Assembly (NCBI GenBank): GCA_948474755.1 | Contig: CAOLHI010002145.1 | Coordinates: 186,001 to 250,000, forward strand | Reading direction: 5' to 3' | Length of the DNA: 64,000 bases | DNA from: Ctenosaura bakeri | Lineage: Eukaryota; Chordata; Lepidosauria; Squamata; Iguanidae | Translations under genes and position numbers: made by a program | Notes under the pieces: model-generated | Seen by the model: only the letters and a program-made list of their open reading frames with translations | What the model was told of the DNA's origin: nothing | The model's database searches: none | Part shown: piece by piece, positions 21,033 through 34,146 of the stretch | How positions within the stretch are numbered: position 1 is the first letter of the stretch | Layout of the letters: each line of letters begins with the position of its first letter

Positions 21033-23094
21033 GAGAAAGAGCCCTAGTGTAGAGCTTAGCTCATGAACAAGATTGCAATATTGTTAGAAGCCAAGCTGTT
21101 TCAACTGTTAAGGACTTTGGAGCTAGACGTATCCTGACAAAAAATCTAACTTTGTAACTTCCTAGCCTAGAAATTTAAAAATGGAGAATGCGTACTATCT
21201 TTAAAGGTAGACCCATGCAAAATGCATTAATCTGTTTTGAAAGTAGCCAGTACTTAGGTAACTGAGGCCAAGTTCAGCTATTCCAGATAGGAGTGTGACT
21301 GGCATACATGCAAGCCAAGGTTTGTAAAAAGGTCTCCTGATGACAGTAAATCCCAAGCTGCACAGGATGGGTTTCTCGCTGCTGTCTGGAGCCCAGATGG
21401 CCCTATTTGTATATCACTTCTGTGATGGAGTCGGGAGGAGGGGGACTGGCTATCCTGAGCAGAGAAGCTCCAGCAACAGGTTGCTAGGAACTCAGAGCAG
21501 CCACTCCAGAGAGAGAAACCTCTCTGGAGTGTGAATGAGGGGTTGGTGGCCTGACAGGGAATGTACATATAGAAGGCACACTGAATTGGTTTTGTCAGAC
21601 TTCGGGAAGGAAGGGCTAAAAGCCAGTCCTTCAACCAACTGAGAAACTGCATTTTCTCAGAGAAAGCCCAGAGAGAGAGGCAGAAGAGAGATCAACCCAC
21701 TTTTGAATCTGGTTGGAGAGAATGACCTAAATTTGGGGAACAGAGTCTTTAGCAAAAGAGTAGCCAGAGGGGTTTACTGTGTGAGAGACCTGTGCTTTTA
21801 TGCTGATGTAAAGATACAAGAAACTGGTTAAACACATTCTGAAGATCTGTTTGAGCTTGGACATACATACAAAACCAATACTTTATTCTGTTTGTTGTTT
21901 TAATAAAGATTATAGTCTTATTTTTTTATGAATTTTGACTCGGCCGAATAATTGTCAGTAGCTCTAACCAAACAGAAACACACTACCATAGATCAGTAAA
22001 CTGTTCTAAATAAAAACGGAAAGGCTTTACCCAAGTGATGTAGACTAGAGTCAATTTACTCAGGCTCAAGTCTGACTTAAATCACTTCAGTGACTTGACT
22101 AGGACTTTTCTCGGCAATAAATTATGCACTGACTTCACTCCAGATTTGTATATTTTTAGAGACTGACTTGCTGCCCTTGCTTTAGTAACATAATGCATTT
22201 ATCCAGAAACCTTCCAACTTTGAACAGTGCTTCCATCTCTTTTTGCCTACTGGTCACATGACAATCTGTCTCAAGCCCAAAGTATGGGCGTGTTTCTTAG
22301 AGAGGAACAGCACATGGGTTAGGCAACAGACTTGAGGAGGAAGGATCCTTCTTTCTAAAGCTTTTGAAGCATCAGGAATGGGGAGTAAGAAGAATCCTAT
22401 TTGCCACTTCTGAAAAATCCTCCAGCTTTGGTAATGGGAAGTAAGAAAGACCCTGTTCTCCACTTCTGAAGCTGTAGATGGCAAAATCGCAAATATGGAG
22501 GGGCAACTCTGCCTAAATTGTTAAAACTTTATTCATTAGTCCAGAAATTCTGGTGTATAGGTTGGAGTATAAAGTTGGCTCCCAGACTTGAGACTTGACT
22601 TGATGTTGGGAGGTGAGAGTTACCCAGGCGATTAGTTCTATGGGAACTCTGTATTAGCAGAGTTGCAGAGAAAACCTTTCCCGGATTGAGTGTGGCTTCT
22701 TAATACAGGATAGCTTTATTGAAAGACAAGGCAGACAGCAGATTTCAAAATGTAAAAGGAAACATTTACTAAAAATTTTTTTTATAATGATACATTAAAC
22801 TCACCAATTAATTAATTAGATTAGAGAGATGCTTAACATATTTGAGAAGTTACTGTTGAGAGATCAGTTGACCCTCAGTAGCAGTGTGTGTATAGACTCA
22901 AAGTCAGAGTGCAGTCAAAGGAGAACAGCATTCTTTAGAGACAGAGTGATAGTTGAAACTGAATGACAATTGAGACCGCTAGCCAGGATAGCCAAAGGGG
23001 TGGGGAAGAGACAATGCTGTAATTTCCAGCACTTGAGACTCGACAACAACTTGAGACTTGAAGTAGAGACTTGAGACATGGAATAAAAGACTTA
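21033..23094. other. Intergenic; one strong hairpin and weak LTR-like features
   Basis: A perfect 12-bp stem with a 6-nt loop lies at 21502-21531 (CACTCCAGAGAG / CTCTCTGGAGTG). AATAAAG at about 21902 follows a 370-bp GA-rich stretch that could be an old LTR end, but no borders are visible. Repeated TTGAGACTTG-type motifs occur at about 22580-22600 and 23030-23080. No gene was recognised. Confidence 0.4.
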
Positions 23095-23406
<312 letters not shown>

Positions 23407-23408
23407 TA

Positions 23409-24212
23409 AATACATCAGTGCTTTGCCCTTTTTACATGAAGGTGATACATGAAGGGAAAGGCAGAGCTGTATAAAGTGGGAAGGCACTTTAGCAGACTGG
23501 GGGAGGGGGAAGCTGCCCTACCAGTCTGTGAAGAGACAAAGCAGTCCTTGTCACAATTTCTGGCAGGATGTGTATGCAAATATATGCACATGTGTGCATA
23601 TCTACCCTGAACTGCTTTTGACTGCCTGCCTAAGGACAGAGAAGGCTTAGCTGAAAAGTTCTCTTTAGTCAAATCCTATAGCCAATACCCATAGAGAAGT
23701 AATGTGAGTCCATTAACTACCACCATCAGGTATGACAAGAACACTGATAACATTATTGAAATATGAATAACCTGAGGCAAGATTCTATCTCTTACAGTAT
23801 ACATCCTGCAGCTGGGCAAACAATGCTTCATGGATAGGTAATGGTGCCGAAAATGTGAATATAATCTCCCTTCTAATCTGGGTGTGTCAGGCCAAATACT
23901 TTGTGGTGTCTTCTTAAGTGGATGCTTGTCCAAGACCTTTCTTCTTTTTTGTAAATTGGGCAATGTCTCTCAGGAAGTGGAGATGGACACCTTTCTGTTT
24001 GAGAGATCCCATTACATTTTAGAAGAACTTCTTACCCATCTCTAATACTTTTAAAAAGACCCTACATTCAAAAGGTACTTTGTTCTGGGGGACAGGTCTA
24101 CATGAAGCTCCAATTTTCAAGCATCAAGACCTCTGAGAAGGCGCCTGCCTCCCACTTCTGGAGGCCTTTTACTGAAATCACTGCCTGTATGTATGCCTTT
24201 AAGTTGCCTACC
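23409..24212. other. Intergenic, nothing recognised
   Basis: Unique-looking sequence without a repeat or gene signature that I can support. Confidence 0.5.
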
Positions 24213-24589
24213 TTCTAGGCCAGTGGTTCTCAACCTGGGGGTCGGGACCCCTTTGGGGGTCCCATGACCATTTCACAGGGGTCACGGCTCCTCAATCCTG
24301 CCCCCCTTTTAAAAGAAGGTGGCCTCACAGCCAATGGGAGCAGTGCTTCTGAGACCCCTGCACTGGGAGGAGGGGAGAGGAGGCATGCTGGGTGTTTCCC
24401 CATCTTTCCCTGCCTGGTGGGAAAGCACTGGAGGATCCTGAGGTGGAGCCAGAGGTGCGGAGAGCGGGAGGAGAGAGCTGGAGCCTGAATGTTAAGGCGG
24501 AGGTGAGGACACCAAGAGGAGAGAGCTGGAGCTGGAGCGTTAAGGCGGAGGTGAGGAGAGGAGACCCCGCGCTGGCGGGAGGGGAGAGG

Positions 24590-24775
24590 ATGCATGCAGC
24601 CGGGCGCAGTCAGGCACTGCTTGGACGCTCGCGCCTGCACCACACACACACACACACACACACACGGAGGGCTTCCCCTTCAGTGTTCCCTTTCCCCTTC
24701 ATGCTGGCTTGCAGAGTCAGAGTTGCTTGCTGGGGCGAGTGAGCAGCTGGGCGCTGCTTGAACACTCACGCCCGC

Positions 24776-24814
<39 letters not shown>

Positions 24815-24965
24815 GGCTTCCCATTCAGGGTTTATGGTGCTGCAGTGGGACGTCTGGGAGGTAAGACCCCGTCCCCTCACCCTCTTCGCCTCACTCTCAT
24901 TCATGCTGGCGAACAGAGTTGCTTGCCAGGGCAAGCGAGCAGCTGGGCTCCGCTTGCTTCCCAAA
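24590..24965. repeat. Imperfect triplication with (CA)n blocks inside the hAT element
   Basis: Three related segments (CAGCCGGGCGC..CACTGCTTGG; CAGCTGGGCGCTGCTTG; CAGCTGGGCTCCGCTTG) begin near 24597, 24742 and 24940. The first two run into (CA)n tracts (24640-24665; 24777-24811) and then GAGGGCTTCCC. A shorter tandem pair (GGAGAGAGCTGGAGC...TTAAGGCGGAGGTGAGGA) lies at 24469-24556. Confidence 0.7.
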
Positions 24966-25276
24966 GTGGCGGGGCTGCAGCAGCGGTGATTGCTCGGTCG
25001 CCCATTCATTCTGGGCATGCTGCTCTGTGGGAATTGTCGGTGTGGCTGTTGCCTTTGGTCCAGCAGGCAAAGGAGGAAACTTTCCTGCGGCGGATCTGCC
25101 ATCCGACGGGGGAGAGCAGTCCCTCCGGGACCGAGAACTCGGTTGGGAAAGGAGCAGGGGGCGTCAGCCAAGGGCTTCGGGTTGTGTAGCAAGAGCCCCT
25201 GAGGCTCCTTGGTTGGGTTTTTTTGGGGGGAGGGGGTTGACCCGAAAGCGCTGCTCTGATCCGTCCTGTGGACTTT

Positions 25277-25430
25277 GGCCATTTCCACATTCCAGTGTTA
25301 TAGCGCTATGATTCCACTTTCACCATCCTATGGAATCCTGGGGTTTGCAGTTCAAACTGCAAACCCCAGGATTCCATAGGATGTTGAAAGTGGAATAATA
25401 GCGCTATAACAGTCTAGTGCAGAAATAGCC
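25277..25430. mobile_element. Palindromic MITE, Harbinger-like, copy 4 (nested in hAT)
   Basis: Ends GGCCATTTCCACAT / GTGCAGAAATAGCC. The two arms meet in an almost loop-free centre (GCAGTTCAAACTGC), so nearly the whole element is one inverted repeat. No clean target duplication can be read. Confidence 0.85.
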
Positions 25431-25878
25431 AGGATGACTTTCTCCTCTCGCTTTTGTTATGCGTGGACCCCTGGCGCTTGCCACACGCACATGTTGTGTT
25501 CTTCTCCCGGACTGTCTTGCATTCCTCGCTTTTTGTATGTTCAGCGTCCACACTCCCTTTAAGGGAGGGAGGGAGTGAAACAAAACACGTCTGCTTATGC
25601 TGCCGCCATCTTTCCTCTCTCCTTGTCCTTTCCTCCCTGCCCCTCGTGTAAAATGTGGGCTGTTTCGGCATTGCCTTTGGGAGTGACTGGCTTTTTGAAC
25701 TGTGGAAACCCAACATTCAGAACTAGAACTACTGCCTTAATTCTGGCATTGATGGACGCTTTCTGTGCTTAAAAAAGGGGGGAGGGTTACCCGTTTTTAG
25801 ACATTAGAAGTCTATCCAGAGCAGTGATTTAGGGCAGTGTTTCCAATCTATTTGATGTTGGAAATAACTAACTAACTA

Positions 25879-25883
25879 AGTAA

Positions 25884-25923
<40 letters not shown>

Positions 25924-25924
25924 A
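25879..25924. repeat. (AAAT)n microsatellite
   Basis: About ten AAAT units lie just before the right end of the hAT element. Confidence 0.95.
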
Positions 25925-26018
25925 ACGAAAGTTATTTTATGGTTGGGAGTCACCACAACATGAGGAACTGTATTAAGGGGTCGCGGCATTAGGAAGGTTG
26001 AGAACCACTGTTCTAGGC

Positions 26019-26716
26019 TAAGCTTTTCTCCTTTCCGGTTGAAAGCAGTCTCTCAGAGTTCCAGTATATCTGAAATTTTGGCAAGAGAATCTTATTAGCT
26101 TATTCTGTTCTTTAAAGGCTTAGTGTGGGGCAGAGCAGTGCTTCTCAGAGTGGTGCTCCTGCACCAGTACCAGGCTGTGTTTGACCAGTTGCCAGTCCAC
26201 TGAGAGTTTCCAGGAAGTAAATAATTACAGACAATGGGCACAAGTATAATAAACTCAGTAAATTAAATTAACAAGTAGGTAAGTTTCATTGATTCACTTG
26301 TTTCTCACAGTTTGGATTTAAGTCAGAGATTCTGCAGAAATCTACACAGGTTATTTACAATGGGGGAAGAGTTTCTGATAGTGCCAGTAGTTTTCCTCTG
26401 CAAACAATGGCAATGCCCTCTGATCTGGACTAGGACTATGGCAGAGGAAAATTAGAGCCCCCTCCGCACATGCCAGCTCCAGTCTAAATCATACATAATT
26501 TGGTCCAGCTAAGGGTTAAATATGTGAATGACATTAAACTGAGTTTGGTACTACCTTTCACTAGGCTGCACCCAGAATCTGAAAGCCTTACATCATAGTG
26601 CAGTCAGTTACTTTATTGCAATCAAGTTCTCTTCTGCAAGTTTTGCTGACTTTTAGACTCTTAAATAATTCCTTCAGTAATCATTTTAAAAGACTATACA
26701 CATTCTGTGACTCTAA
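26019..26716. other. Intergenic with an old hAT-end relic
   Basis: 26129-26205 (CAGTGCTTCTCAGAGTGGTG, then GCACCAGTACCAGGCTGTG and GTTGCCAGTCCAC) resembles a decayed hAT terminus. Nothing else is recognised. Confidence 0.4.
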
Positions 26717-26918
26717 GGGCCTTGCCTCGCTATATTGTTATAGTGCTATTATTCTACTTTCAGCACCCTTTGGAATCCTGGGGTTTGCAGTTTAAGGAGC
26801 GGCATTTAGAATTCTAAGCCAGAGAGCTCTTTGGCCTTAGTAAACTACAAACCCCAGAATTCCACAGAATGTGGAAAGTGGAATAATAGCACTATAACGC
26901 GGTAGTGCGGAAAGAACC
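26717..26918. mobile_element. Palindromic MITE, Harbinger-like, copy 5
   Basis: Left GGGCCTTGCCTCGC, right GTGCGGAAAGAACC. Inner arms TATTATTCTACTTTCAGCACC mirrored by TGTGGAAAGTGGAATAATAG. Flanks TAA/TAT may be a decayed 3-bp duplication. Confidence 0.8.
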
Positions 26919-27439
26919 TATGACAACTTTTGCTTGTGAGCATGATAACTGCTACTCAACACCTTACTAACCGTATCTTGTGAAGTAGTAGTAATTTAAT
27001 TAGTAGTAATCTAAATGTAACCATTTAACTTTTGCTCTTTTAAATTTTTCTACATTAGCTGGGATTATTTCCCATTACTTTCAGATTTAAATTAACTGAA
27101 TTTTCCTGGAACAATGGCCAGAATTTTCTATTGCAGTCTATGTTACATTCCTTTAAGCATACTTAGCTATGTAGCAGATGGGCCAAGAAACCCTGTTAGT
27201 GAATTTGGAAGATGCATATCAGGGCACTGTCAAGAGTGTGCCAATGTGCATCAGGGTCTGCCACTATCCAAGTGCCCATCGCTCCTGTTTTGTATCATTC
27301 ATTTTGCTGGCTCCTCTACATAGTAACATCACAGCAGCCTCTTGCCGAATATGGACATTGTGAAACTGCTCAATTCTATTTCCTGTAGACATAAGTCCAC
27401 TTGTGTAGATATAAGTCCCTTACTGAATTTTGGCTATTT

Positions 27440-28345
27440 GTTATTGTTATACTGTTAGAGGTCTGTGCACCCCCAGGTTTGATATAGTTTAATTGGTGAA
27501 ATATGATTTAATGGGCAAAATACATTAATTGGCATTGGTATAAAATGGAACCTGAGGTGATTGGAAGGTCAAGCTGGGCAGAGGAAAATTACTGACTGAA
27601 CATGCGTGATTGCAAAGTAGATCAGAAGATCCCCCCTAGGCATAGTCAAGGTCATTGTCAGGCAGATTACCAGGTAACTCCAGAGATAATAGGCTTAAGA
27701 TGAAGCTGTCATATCTCTGATAGCATACAATGGCAAAGGGAAGTCTCTACCAAAACACAGATTGTTCCAGCCTGTCTTCCTTGCACCTGGATGTTTCCCT
27801 GCATTCTTCCCCTACGTCTCCACATTTACAGAGCTATTGTGACAGCCATTAACTCTTTGTCATCTAACACTGAGACCATTAACTCCATCCAGACCCCATT
27901 GTCCATGTGGCAACCTCCATTGTCTGCTCAGCCAGAGAGTCATTCACACTCATGCCCTCAAGATATATTTTGGGTATAACCCGCCCCCCGATTTGAGCAG
28001 TTTGATGCAGTATGTCGCATGCTGAACGCCACACTGAACATTCTGATTTCTGAAGGAGTACTGTCCTTAGGCACCAGTGTAAACCACATCTCTGCTTTCT
28101 TTGCTGCTCCTCAGATTGGTAATTATTGCCCATTCCCTGAAAATTCCTCTATCCACAATTTTCCTCCCTTTATCCTTCAGTTAGCTCTTGTGTGAATGTG
28201 TGAGTGCTTGGATCTTTTGCGTGTGTGACTGAACTGAACTTTCAATAAAACACATGTTAGCTTATTTTGGAATCTCTGGCTGGTTCTTTCCTGCAAGACC
28301 CCATAAACATTGGTTGAAAGATGTTGTTAGGTTATCCCTCTCTCA
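27440..28345 (+). mobile_element. LTR-like segment, old (borders uncertain)
   Basis: A roughly 0.9-kb block has a TATA-like GTATAAAATGG at about 27538 and AATAAA at about 28244, a spacing suggesting a retroviral-type LTR. No matching partner LTR, primer site or protein remnant was found beside it and no target duplication was read, so this remains tentative. Confidence 0.35.
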
Positions 28346-29743
28346 CAGACTTCCTAATTTGAGCTAATTAATTCCCCATTGCCACGTGGAGGTACTGGTG
28401 TTGTGGGTGGACCCCTAAGTCACTTACCTTTTAGGGTAACAATACTATTGGTCATTAACTGCATTGCGATTTTCAAAAAGTATGAAATCTTCATACAGGA
28501 AGAAGCAAATGGTGTTTCTGAGTTATAAAAATAACTCCTCCTCTTTCAGACACCAGTCCCCATATAACATATAATGTTGCCACATTCTGTGCAGCAGTGG
28601 TTAAAATTTGCCAGGCACTGACCTCCACAGTAGACCAGCTCCAAGATTGTCTTGTTATATGGGAGCTGTGCAACCTGAAGGAGAATTTCAGTGCTGTCTT
28701 TAACCTGTTTTTAACCTGTGTTTTTATCCTTTTCTGTATCTCCTTTTTACCTGTGCTGGTCTATGACCGTAATAAAGATTTTATTCTCCTCTATATGCAA
28801 ATACATATTGACTTTCTTTATAATGAAGGGCTGAATCATGACTTATAAGAGAGAAATTAGATGAATGGCTCAATTGTATAAATGTCACCTAACCTAAGGC
28901 TTGTCAGGCTGGGATCAGGAAAAAAACAACCACTTAACGTTGGTGCAAGGAGGAAATACATCCCAGAATGAAGTAGGTCCCTATTGTGAAAGTAAATGTT
29001 GGCTCACACGTAGCCTTCATCTGGACAGTACAGTCATGTTATATATAGTGATTAGTCTGCCCTGGAATGACATTTTTCCCAGGCCTGGACATTATTTTCC
29101 CTCTTGTAAGATTGATTTATGTCTGATTACTTCCTCCCTCCCTCAGCCCACACTGTATTCCTTTATGCTTGAAGTGTTACATCTTATCCTGATGCCAAAT
29201 ATTATTACTCAACAATGACACATTTAAAATAATATATTTAGATGGCCCATGTCCAATAAAACCTTAGCAAATTGGTTTCAGTACCAAAACAATCAGCATG
29301 GAAATCCCAATTAATAGAACAGCTGTTGTAGAGTTTTTCTAAATGTGTTTGATATTATAATTAGGTCTGTAATTAGCTAAAATAAGAAAAATCATAATGG
29401 GATTTAAGGAAGTAGAGGTCATTTTGATAAGTTAACAAGCTACAAGCATTGAAGATGATCCACCGAAACCATCTACCCAATTCATCAAATGCTGGAAAGT
29501 TATTTTTAAGAAGAATGATTATAACAACAGAACCACTGTTATCCCAAAATGTGGGTGCCACAAGGGCCAACCTGCGATGTACATCCTTGTAAAGGTGGAG
29601 AATTAATTAGCTCAAAGTTTAGGAGGCTTGCAAGACAGGGCTAACTTAGTGAGATCTTTTCTACCTATGCTGATGGACTCATGCAGGAAAAACACCAGCC
29701 AAAGAGTAAAATGTGAACTAAAATGTGTCTTTTATTTAAATGA

Positions 29744-29748
<5 letters not shown>
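28346..29748. other. Intergenic, nothing recognised
   Basis: Unique-looking AT-rich sequence; short open frames only. Confidence 0.5.
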
Positions 29749-29781
<33 letters not shown>

Positions 29782-30010
29782 TCAAACACATACATGATCT
29801 CACAAGAGCTAGCTGAAGAGAAGGGAGGAAAATGGGATAGAAACATTATTTGTTTGTTTGTTTGTTCGTTCATTCATTCATCCATTATATTTGTAGGCCA
29901 CCTTTCTCCTGGAGTGGGACCCAAGGCAGCCTCCAACAACAAATAAACATATTAAAAACATTTAAAACAGTTAAAAAACATTAAAAGGATATAAAATCAT
30001 AAAACACTTA
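29749..30010. repeat. (CA)n microsatellite and a retroposon tail
   Basis: (CA)n at 29746-29777. (TTTG)n then (TTCA)n at about 29850-29882 leads into CCACCTTTCTCCTGG, GGGACCCAAGGCAGCC and an A-rich ATTAAAAACATTTAAAACAG stretch, the complement of the common squamate LINE/SINE 3' end. Confidence 0.7.
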
Positions 30011-32580
30011 AAACAATATTCTAGACCTTTCTTTACAACAACTTAATTTACAACAACTTTACAACAACTTAATTACAACAACTTAATAAATAAAGCTACC
30101 TGGCTTATGTGAAAATGTTGAGGGAAGAATGTGATAATTACCAGACCTGGAGAGAAGTGGAGAAAACAAGTAGTGTGGCTTAGGTAAAGAACCTAGGGGC
30201 AGTTCTTGGTCAGGAAATAGACGGACAGAGTGGTGTTCAGATCTGCAAGAGACTGCACTGGGCAGCTTGGACTCAGGGGTATTTGTACCCAAAAAATAGC
30301 CTGTGGCAGTGGAAGATATGTGCAATTCCAGGTGTGGAACAATGGGAGTTATAGTGCATACAATGGACTATCAACCCACTAATGTTTGCAGTGTTGGGTG
30401 ACAAAGGCGCGATGGATATTGTAATAGCTGTCTATTGTGGGTGCTACAAGGAAAGAGGAAAATATCCAGGTGCACAGGGTCTGGGTATAAGTTTGGTTTG
30501 TGTTTTACCTTTTGTACTAAGAATTTTTTAGTTGTGCAGGCATACCTCATTTAACAAATACTCTGACAAAGAAATTCCTCTTTACAAAGTCTTTTTCGGG
30601 AGCATAGCCCACCTCACCCCCTACTTTTCTTGTCTTCTGTCTAGGTTGCACACACTATTGGCATTGGGAGGATGGAAAAAACAGATTCAGTGCTCAGTTG
30701 CACAAGCATGGCTGCAGTTATTTATTTATTTCCTGCCTTTCTCCCAATACAGTAATCAGTACAATAAAACCTGAGCTGGGAAAGAATGTGAATCTGTTGT
30801 AGGCGATCCTACTGTCCCTTTGTGTGCTTCTGTACAACAGACAAGGTAAACAGCTGCCACCAGAATCACTTACTGGGCATATGTGAAGGGCAAAACGGAA
30901 AGAAAAGGAGAAGGCAGATTAGCCTGCATCACCAGCTACCCCGGCATGTTGATAAAGCATAGATCTATAAATTTGCCACCAAAAAGGAAATCATTAGAGA
31001 AGCGGAGGCTGTTGCAAGACCAAAAACAAAACGAAACAAACAAACAAACAAAAACCATCCTGGGATGTATTTCAGTCCCTAGAAAATTCAAAATGTTTTT
31101 GTTTATTTATGCATGGCTTACCTGACCTAGTTACTACATTTCACACCTGTTTAACAAAAGTTTTATATAAAAAGTTTACTGAAACATGTTGGAACTGCCC
31201 TTCTTTTTCGTGGTGTATTCTTTTTAAGTTACTTCTGCCTCTTGTACTGAAGTTTCTGTTAAAGTAAAACCCAGGAGTATATCCTCTTCATTAACTGAGG
31301 CATACCTGTTTTTAAGAAGTTGCACACTGCCTTGAATCCCATGCTGGAGTACATACATGCATCTATACATAGATGCTGACACCATTTATAACTAAGTGGT
31401 AGGATGATGCTCTGGGTATCCTAACATTGCTCAGTTATGAATGGCTTCAGTACATGGTTATATATGTATCTTCTTGAAACATCCCAAGCCTGAATCTCGT
31501 ATATGTTAAACATAATAATTTTTTTTAAAAAAATTATTAATAGTTTAACAACATAAAAATGCATAACACTTACAAAACATACAACATAATACCTAATACA
31601 AAAAAAAACAACCCATAAATTTACAAACCGCTTATACCAAATGTTCTTAATCTTAATCTATTCTACAATTAGATAATAAGTGCTCCCCACCACTGGTACA
31701 ATCCTATTCATATTAGTGTGCATCCTATATGTCAAAGTATGGCTATACATGGAGGACAAAACTGCGGAAGGTTTCGAGGAATTGCAGGAATATCCTGCCT
31801 CAGTTTGTTCCTCCATATTCTAATTTCCCCATACTGTTGCTAAGAAAGGTCTAGAAAGACCTTCTGATATTCTTTCATGCTCTAAGTTTCTATCTGCTAC
31901 TCTAAGAATTCTGTGTGATTAAAAACAGTCTTTTGGCTTGATCTCTGTCTTTTGCTTTCTCCTACAAGGTTAGAAGTGTAGGAGTGTGGAGAGAACAAGT
32001 GTACCAGAGGTGGAAAGGGGAGAATTTTGGAGGAGTTACATTGATTGAACAAGCTTGTTTTGATAATGACCAAATAGCAAGATGTACAGTTTTGTGGAAA
32101 TGGTCCAAAAAGTGTTGCAAAGAATGTTGGGAAAAAGGGTTTGTGAGAGTTAGGTTTTAAAAAGGTGTTAAAAGAATGTTTAAACCAGGATTGTGCATTT
32201 CAAAGAGAGAATGTCTATAAAATAAAATATGGGAAGTGGAGATGTTTTTCTTTTCAGGATAATATACAGCAAACTTTGGGGACCCCACCTGATCACCATG
32301 TGCAACAAGATTTCCAACGTCCTGGGACAAAGACCGTGACTGATTTCCACATATAATGCTGGACTAATAGTGACTGTGTAAAAAATAGGATGCCTTTTCT
32401 CCTTGTGAATACAGGTACCTTTTTGTCTTCCAATTCACATGAAAGCCCCCTGATATTCCATAAGAAGGTGCACAATTTAGAGAATTTTGCATACTGCCAA
32501 GACAGCTTAACAGGCAATCCCTTGAGAAAAACAAAAGGAACACTAGTTTCACTTCCCTGTGAAGTGAAGGAATGTAAAGA
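30011..32580. other. Intergenic; an L1-like 3' tail at about 31510-31720
   Basis: 30016-30090 has short ACAACAACTTA repeats. 30719-30755 shows another (TTTA)nTTTCCTGCCTTTCTCCC retroposon tail. 31515-31720 starts with T8A7 and AACATAAAAATGCATAACAC, like the L1 3' end at 44082 in minus orientation. No gene is seen. Confidence 0.45.
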
Positions 32581-32760
32581 GAGCCAGTGTGGTGTAGCGG
32601 TTTGAGCATTGGACTGGCACCCTGGGGTACCAGGATTCAAATCCTTGCTCAGCCATGAAACCAACTGAGTGATCTCAGACAAATCACATTCTCTCAGCTT
32701 CAGAGGAAGGTAAAAGGGAAGCCTCCTCTGAACAATGTGATGGGAGATCTGTTAAGCCTG
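32581..32760 (+). mobile_element. tRNA-derived SINE, 5' part
   Basis: Head GAGCCAGTGTGGTGTAGCGG (A-box region), B box GATTCAAATCC at about 32634, then CAGCTTCAGAGGAAGG. The 3' end is diverged or missing. Confidence 0.85.
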
Positions 32761-32914
32761 CAGTGTGTTAAAATTTGCTGGTGAACATGATGGGCTGTAT
32801 GAAAAGTCATGCTAAATGTAGCCTGATAGTTTTTTTCATTCCTTAAGAGCCACAATGACTTCTCCATTGTCTAGTCTGGGAACTTTGCCATCCTGTTTCT
32901 TCAAATGAGAGTAC

Positions 32915-33231
32915 GGCCCTTTCCACATAGCATTTGCCATGCAAAAGGGCCCCTGGAGTGTCGTGCGATTGTGAGGAGTGATCTGCACGATGTACTCACA
33001 ATGGCGCGATGTTCCAAGGGCCAACAGGTGCCAATCGCGCACCGGGCTGGTCGTGCTTCCTGCCCCAGCACAGCCTGGGAAGGTCCCAGGCTGCACTGTG
33101 GAAGGAAGAGGCGGGGCTCTCGCACGAGCAGGCAGCTTGTGAGGAGCCAAAGAACCCTGGATGCAAGAGTATCTCGCCAGAGGCTGGTCGCGTTATCCCC
33201 GCACCCTAGAAGATAAGGTGCGGAAAAGGCC
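32915..33231. mobile_element. Harbinger-like element, second interior type
   Basis: Ends GGCCCTTTCCACAT / GTGCGGAAAAGGCC are flanked by TAC on both sides (32912-32914, 33232-33234). The interior is GC-rich and different from the palindromic MITEs, but the termini are the same motif. Confidence 0.82.
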
Positions 33232-33591
33232 TACTAAAAACTTGCACTGATAGGTCTCATTTTAAAACTTGCTGAAAAACAATGAGCGTTTGTATAGGAA
33301 CAGCAAAAGGATACTGCTGCAGAAAGATATGAAAATCTTGGAAATTAAGAGATGTGCTTATAGCCTGCTTGTTTTAATGTCTACATTTCAAAATGCAAAC
33401 CTTTCTGATTACAACCTCATGAGAGGAAACCTTAATTTCAGTTATTTCTTGTTGTTTTATAGAAAGATGTCTACAGGATACATTTGAATAAACAAATTGG
33501 TTTGGTGGTGGAGCAGAAATAACACATTGCACGCATGAGTTCGTTAGCTCCAACTGAAGGAACTGGTTAGCAGTAGAAGAATATAGACAAA

Positions 33592-34146
33592 ATGGACACA
33601 GGTCTTTCCTTTGGTCCTTATTGTCATCTGTGTAACACCCTGAGGTCCCCTGAAGTAACCCCCTCTGAGTGTGTGTTTGGTTGCCCTTGGACATTAGGCA
33701 TTCATCCAGGATCCCAGAGGGGGGAGATAAAGATTGGGAACAAGGTGTTAAAACAGTATGTATTGTCCCTGTCACGCTGTTTGTCTTATCTCCATTCCGC
33801 AGGTCTCTAAGAGGGCCCTTTAAGCCTTGACGGCCCTGTCCATTCCATCTAACCAGGAGACTGGGCTGTGGTTTGTGTATGGGATTAGTCCGTGGAATTT
33901 ATGGGACTGGTTGATGAGATGGCTGTCTAACTTTGGATGGCTCAAAAGCCTGTTTATGACTGTGATTGCTATTGCTTTAATAATTATAATCACTCACTTG
34001 GTGTTGCATTGCTTACCCTATTATGCTGCTGTGCCCAATCGGCCCACGAAGCCTGATCTTCGTAAAGAAACTATGATGCTAGTGCATGGAATAAGAACTG
34101 ATTCAGAGGGAGGATGGATCCCTGGGAGCAGCCAGAGGGGGAAAAC
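33592..34146 (+). pseudogene. Endogenous retrovirus env C-terminal remnant
   Basis: A plus-strand frame that is open from about 33827 past 34146 encodes a Trp-rich segment, then a long hydrophobic Ile/Leu/Val stretch and a short polar tail, the layout of a retroviral transmembrane subunit's membrane anchor and cytoplasmic tail. An upstream open piece (33592-33810) is in a different frame and is not clearly env. A purine tract just before 34147 fits a polypurine tract. No gag, pol, 5' LTR or complete env is present, so this is a non-functional truncated relic. Confidence 0.6.

Larger units (their letters stand above)
24221..26010. mobile_element. hAT (SPIN-like) non-autonomous element with GC-rich cargo
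   Basis: Ends CAGTGGTTCTCAACCTGGGG and GGAAGGTTGAGAACCACTG are flanked by a perfect 8-bp duplication TTCTAGGC (24213-24220, 26011-26018), the hAT hallmark. About 80 bp at the right end (TTATGGTTGGGAGTCACCAC, AACATGAGGAACTGTATTAA, GGTCGCGGCATTAGG) closely resembles, from memory, the SPIN hAT family reported to have spread horizontally among tetrapods. No transposase frame remains. The 1.6-kb interior is GC-rich with (CA)n runs, tandem duplications, a nested MITE and an (AAAT)n run. Confidence 0.85.
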
